A stretch of 64,000 nucleotides of DNA from Dendrocalamus latiflorus (taxonomy: Eukaryota > Streptophyta > Magnoliopsida > Poales > Poaceae), in the NCBI GenBank assembly GCA_017311315.1, contig CM029664.1:38729939-38793938 (forward strand). Reading direction: 5' to 3'. A program made the translations under genes and the position numbers. This document shows, in pieces, positions 59,716 to 64,000 of this stretch; within the stretch, counting starts at the first letter, position 1, and each line of letters starts with the position of its first letter. Below the pieces are notes generated by a model. It was not told the origin of the DNA. It searched no databases and saw nothing but the letters and a program-made list of their open reading frames with translations.

Positions 59716-59945
59716 CCTCAAAAGTTGGCGGCTTTTGACTTTGGCTACAGTACCTAACTTTTAAAAGGAGTATTTTCTTAAGACGGGGTCTACAAGTTAA
59801 ACGATTTACACATTAAAAGCCTAACATCTGTACCAGCCAAAATTGTAAGTGAGTACCTGTCTCTCCGTAATCTGTACCGTAAACAGCCAAAATTCAAAAA
59901 TTTCAGCCAAAAACCATAAGCCGCAGCCGAAAAGAACAGGCCTAT
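59716..59945 (+). mobile_element. MITE, GGCTTTTG...AAAAGAACAGGCC family
   Basis: 230 bp from GGCTTTTGACTTTGGCTACAG to AAAAGAACAGGCC. It has a conserved interior (AAGACGGGGTCTACAAGTTA, TCTGTACCAGCCAAAATT) and matches 60886-61115 in inverse orientation. Confidence 0.7.
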
Positions 59946-60065
59946 AGGGATAGCTAAGAATGATTTCACTTGGTAATATTTTATTTGGCTTAATAATTCT
60001 TTTCAACTAAATAAAGTATTTAACCAAGAAGTGCCAAGCATTCCTATGTCCGCGTCAAAGCATGG

Positions 60066-60300
60066 GTCTGTTTTTTTCAGCTTCTAAAAGCTGATTTTCG
60101 GTTTTTCTACAGTAATTAGTTTTTAAATAGAGTATCTTTTCAAGATATGGTCTCTTAATTAATTATAGTACATACTGCACCGACTTCTTTATATCGGTAA
60201 AAACCGCACGTGAGTTTCTATTACTATATAATCTCTCATACGAACAGCCCAAAAATCATAAATCACAACCAAAAATCACAAGCTTCAGCCAAAAAATAGC
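60066..60300 (+). mobile_element. MITE, related subtype
   Basis: TCTGTTTTTTTCAGCTTCT...CTTCAGCCAAAAAATAGC. The interior (GTACATACTGCACCGAC, TTTATATCGG) matches the copy at 49010-49205, so two subtypes of one family are present. Confidence 0.65.
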
Positions 60301-60885
60301 TAGTCACTAAAGGCTCCTCTCCAAAGCCCTGTTCTTTGTAGCATTTTCCTCTATGATTTGTCATGTTGAACTATTCGGCCGAAATTCTACACTTTCCTTC
60401 CGATCAACATGTTCCAACAAGCATAAATGAAGATTACATCGAAATATATTCGATCGGCCTTGTGGATTAGTAAGTTCATCGCGCCCCACCAATCTGTTAG
60501 GCCGCGGGGGGTTTCAACTATGCGCACTCGATCAGGAGTTGTGTTTGTCTGCTCCTCTTTACAATTCCCTCCCGTCCTTCTCGCCCTAAGTCGAACTTAA
60601 CGTCGCCATGCGTACATGTACGGGGTAAGTGTTAGCAACTGTTGCTGCATAGTACTCGGAAAATGAAGCGTCCCGTGGCTATTCGGCTTCCTTCTTCGCG
60701 TGCACGCCTATGCGCCGCTAGTCCGCTCCGGTAGTTAGGCGTCGTACTCCTTGACTCCTTCGGCTTGGTTGACTTTCTCCATGTGCATGCTTCGATGATG
60801 GGCCGTCCGATGCATAGCCACACCAAATTCGGTGTCATCATCGCCCACCAATAATATCTCTTTCAGCTTTGCGAAGTATACGGGT
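60301..60885. other. Intergenic sequence
   Basis: A minus-strand frame (60735-60977) includes LKEILLVGDDDTEFGVAMH outside the MITE; it is unrecognised. Sequence at about 60430-60520 is a diverged copy of 61255-61350 (TTGTGGA(T/C)TA, ATCGC(G/T)CCCCA), indicating an old direct duplication. Confidence 0.3.
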
Positions 60886-61115
60886 CTGTTTGGCAACGGC
60901 TGCGGCTTATAAATTTTGCCTGAAATTTTTAAATTTTGGTTATTTACTGTACAGATTACGGAGAAATAGATACTCATTTGTAATTTTGGCTGGTACAGAT
61001 GTTAGACTTTTAACGTGTAGATCGTTTAACTTATAGACCCCGTCTTGAAAAATACTCCGTTTAAAAGTTACTTACTGTAACAAAAGCCAAAAGCCGCTAG
61101 CTTCGGAGGAAAAGA
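60886..61115 (-). mobile_element. MITE, inverted copy of 59716-59945
   Basis: Reverse complement shows GGCTTTTGGCTTTTGTTACAG, AAGACGGGGTCTATAAGTTA and TCTGTACCAGCCAAAATT in the same order as 59716-59945. Confidence 0.7.
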
Positions 61116-62423
61116 ATAGGCTTGTCTCGACCCTTCAATCTCGATTATTGTTGGCTCGTATAGTTGTATACTTCATCGCGATTCTTTTTTTCTTCTAGAT
61201 CTACTTGCTCTTGATCTTGAACAGGTTCCATTGAAATAATCTCTCTCTCTCTCTCTCGAAGATCTATTGAAATCTCTTCGATTGGTCTTGTGGACTAACT
61301 TGTAAGATCATCGCTCCCCAACAATCTAGACTCGGGTGGTTTTCAGCTATTCACATTCAGCGGTTTGTGTAACTTGTGTATTGTTTTCAGCTAAGGACTT
61401 ATAGCTTACGGTTTATAATTCTCATCAAATAAATAAATTGAATGGTTTTTTTGTCGTTTTTTTTAAATAGCTTATCGGAACAGTCTTTCGTAGCAGTTTA
61501 TTGGTATTCGGTTCGTTCACATAAGCGCTCGTACTACGGCTAAAAACTATCAACAATAGCTATAAACTATCAGCCATAGCAGAAAGTAATCAACGATTAT
61601 TGGCTTTGTATATATACTTCATCACGATTCTTTCTTGTTGCAAATCAGACACCAAAGACTTCACTCCTCTTTTCAGCATCTGTTTCTTCTACCTAAACTC
61701 TAGCCTTGTACAGATACCATTCATAGTAGCATACAATCAATAAAACTAGTAGCATAATTGTATATCCGAATACAACATAAATATGCCCGATTAACTTAAT
61801 GTTCACTAGGCGTAAAGGACGGGCAAATGGTCCGGGATGAGAGCAAAATGTTCGTTCTCATCCACTCGGGTTTGATCCTTAGAATTAACATAGTATGTCT
61901 TATTTAATCAGCGAACATATATGTATATGTGTCTGTGCTCTGTAAGATCTTAGAGCTTTTGCAAAATTTCTAGCCAGTGTAATAGACATGCATGCACATG
62001 TGTAGAGTTTGCGTGTGGTGGGAATCGTATCCTCTGCCATCCCTGTTGTAACAGCACACCGTGCCTTTATCTTCATCGAACCGTTCTTCTGGAAGGCAGC
62101 CACAAAATTTTGCAGGCCCGCCATCTCCACCATATCTCCTCCTCCCTGAACTTCTCGACGAAGCAAGAAGAAACGGCGTTGTCTTTGATCCTCTCCCAAA
62201 TGCTTCCTTTCGAACAAAATGTCTGGGATGAACTTGCCCCAAATACCATCCAAAAGATCAAAGATGTTTCTAAGAGTGAGTTTTTTTTTTCACTTCATAG
62301 ACACTTACACGGAAATAATACCCCATATGAAGAGTATATTATATTTTAGTTTGTCTTTGCAAAGGGAAACTTTAGAAACACTTCCATGGTGCAGTGCTAG
62401 CTTGAGCTGTAATGGTTGAGACG
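61116..62423. other. Intergenic sequence with a possible exon-like patch
   Basis: Around 61900-62290 both strands have open frames. The minus frame has 117 codons; the plus frame contains LSLILSQMLPFEQNVWDELAP and runs to a donor-like AAGAGTGAGT after an acceptor-like TTTTGCAGG at 62107-62115. I recognise no family on either strand and cannot choose between them. Confidence 0.25.
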
Positions 62424-62539
62424 CGGTGGCCGAGGTGGTATAGTCGCTCGATGCGGACCTATGTCATAGCTGTGCAAAGAATAGGTAGCAACGGCGCCAC
62501 GGTTGTGGTTCAACACAAAGAACAATGTTAGAGTTAGTA

Positions 62540-63090
62540 ATCTTGCTTTGGTCGTAGTCGATTTTATGTCCTGGTTGAAGTCGGTTTTGTCATGGTCGTG
62601 TACGAGTATGACTCTGGTAGTCGGAGTTTATGTAGTAGTCGTAGTCGGAGTTCGTGTCGTAGTCATAGTCGGGTAAGGAGGCCATGCATGCAGGCTTTAA
62701 AAGGCACACAGTCATGTAACGAGAGATGAGCAATGAGAACGAGAAGAGAAACAAAGAGGAGGTAGAGAGAGTTGGAGTGATCAGGGTGATAGTAGCGATC
62801 GGTGTGATCAAACAAGAGAAAGAAATAAAGAAGAGAAGAAAGAGCAGTTTGGCTCTGGGAAATTATTGAGTATCGAGTTCATCGTGATCGCAAACGTAGT
62901 CGTAAACGACTTATGACCACGATGAGCGGAGGTGTCCACAGGAGTTGAAGACGTGGTCGTAAACGAGCTGTGACCATGGTCAAAGTAGAAAATGTGGTCG
63001 TAAGGGTTACGACCACGACAGTCAATAGAGCCTTCAACGTGGTCGTAAGTCAAAGCGTGGTCGTAGTCGAGTTATGACTATGGTGATCAA
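62540..63090. repeat. Cluster of TGGTCGTA / TAGTCGTA motifs
   Basis: More than a dozen copies of (G)TGGTCGTA or TAGTCGTAG and their complements (TTACGACCAC) are scattered over 550 bases, e.g. 62940-63060, separated by unrelated sequence. No coding function is visible. Confidence 0.6.
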
Positions 63091-63097
63091 GCGATAC

Positions 63098-64000
63098 TGT
63101 TGGATTAATTGGGCTTGGTCCATTTAATTTAGCAATTAATCAAATGAAATTCCTAGGCCCACATGGAAAAACTGTTTAGTCCCATATGGAGAGTTGAATG
63201 GGAGTTACACCACTTTAAAAGGTGGAACGTGGTAACCCCCTTGTGAAATTGGAGAGAGCCATTACGCGCGCGCGCGCTCGCTCGCTCGCTCGCCTCGCCA
63301 CGCCACGCCACGCCACGCCACGTCGAGCCGAGCCGAGCCGTGCCGTGCCGTGCGTGTGCGTGCGTACGCGCGCAGGCGTGTCGGGTGCGGGCGCGTTTTT
63401 CTTTATCTGTTCGAAAAACGAAATGCACTGATGGCTGGCAGTAACGGTGAGGGATTATGGCTGCAGTTACTTTCGAGTAATGGTTGCTGTTACAAGTGAC
63501 TAATGGCAGCAGTTACCAGTCTCTTCAAATTTTTGCTGTTACAAGAGAACAGCATAAGAAGGCTCTTCTCTCCATACGAAAGAATAGTTCTCTCTCCCTC
63601 TGTTTTGTTGCTGCTCTCTGCAATCTCCGGTCCAGAACCTTGCGCGCACAAGTTTCTGGGCGAGTAGGCCTCCGGAACTCCGTCCGTTTGCGTACCTGCA
63701 CGGGTAGACGGGCGATCAAGTTTTTGGGGAGCGCATTGGCGCGACTGCTCAATCTGGTGGTGAACTGTTTGCGACACTGCACGGCGAACATCTTCCTGCA
63801 TCACGCCTCGTCCTGCATCACGCCTAGATCGACTACATCGAACAGGCCATCATGTCGACTGATGGTAACGGCGCCTCCGGTGTCACCGACACTGGCCCCG
63901 CCCGAGGGTATTACCTTAAAACCTCTCTGGTATATTTGTTTCTGTGCGCTATGAATATGTTAATAGGTGCAGCTGTTAGCTTGTTCATTAGCGAATATGA
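63098..64000 (+). mobile_element. Copia-like LTR and leader, running off the window
   Basis: It starts TGTTGGATTAATTGGGCTTG, a common opening of Copia LTRs in grasses. A possible gag start MSTDGNGASG at 63853 follows a GC-rich leader. No PBS or second LTR is visible within the window, so boundaries and class are tentative. Confidence 0.4.
63265..63375. repeat. GC-rich simple repeats in the LTR
   Basis: Successive short runs: GCGCGCGC, CTCG x5, CCACG x5, AGCCG x3, TGCCG x3, then GTGCGTGCG. This is a chain of different micro-repeats in about 110 bases. Confidence 0.9.

Noticed and set aside
62425..62520. tRNA-like A-box (TGGCCGAGGTGG) and B-box-like GGTTCAAC, possible SINE or tRNA
   Set aside because: Spacing is too long, no acceptor stem pairs, and the B box is incomplete.

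Overview
The window is nuclear DNA from a grass (Poaceae). The evidence is intron-containing plant GDSL esterase/lipase genes with GC-rich first exons, set in dense transposon-derived sequence of types common in grasses: CACTA elements with an Ulp1-like gene, PIF/Harbinger and hAT MITEs, Ty3-gypsy elements with very long LTRs, and Copia elements. I cannot name the species. There are no prokaryotic, organellar or CRISPR features.

The host content is a dispersed tandem cluster of three GDSL (SGNH-hydrolase) genes, all on the + strand. GDSL-1 (1-1436) is the last three exons of a gene that begins before the window. GDSL-2 (24369-28795) is complete with five exons and is a close paralogue of GDSL-1, sharing exon lengths and phases and the 3' flank. 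GDSL-3 (44198-46163) is a complete but diverged four-exon paralogue in which the exons equivalent to GDSL-2 exons 3 and 4 are continuous. A broken OXS3-like gene with a transposon in its putative leader lies at 7450-9207. Next to it is a decayed RNase H-like (RVT_3-type) fragment.

Layout: 2.4-7.1 kb is a PIF-like element with a gag-only gypsy element inserted near its right end. 7.5-8.7 kb is a TIR element with a GC-rich cargo. 10.0-18.5 kb holds a truncated gypsy element with a ~2.6 kb LTR, followed by a ~4.1 kb solo LTR. 18.6-20.2 kb holds gypsy pol-tail and LTR/PBS remains. 20.2-23.5 kb is the right part of a CACTA element with an Ulp1-like gene, interrupted by a (TA)n-bordered insertion. 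24.4-28.8 kb is GDSL-2 with two MITEs in its last intron, followed by a 543-bp foldback. 30.0-39.0 kb is a minus-strand Copia element lacking most of pol, with a 2.4-kb CACTA in its right LTR. 39-51 kb carries hAT MITEs, a LINE tail, (TA)n-associated repeats, GDSL-3, a PIF element with purine-rich cargo and tandem repeats. 51.3-56.2 kb is a decayed plus-strand Copia element. 57-63 kb is MITE-rich intergenic DNA, and the window ends in a Copia-like LTR and leader.

The transposons outnumber the genes but are informative. Many have intact target-site duplications, one CACTA insertion has its empty site preserved in the sister LTR, and several MITEs sit in GDSL introns or flanks where they can be timed against the paralogue that lacks them. 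I found no convincing new enzymatic or defence system. The most unusual items are the foldback and the perfect-TIR MITE beside GDSL-2, the (TA)n-targeting repeats, the strand-skewed GC-rich cargo blocks, and the substituted block II glycine in GDSL-3.
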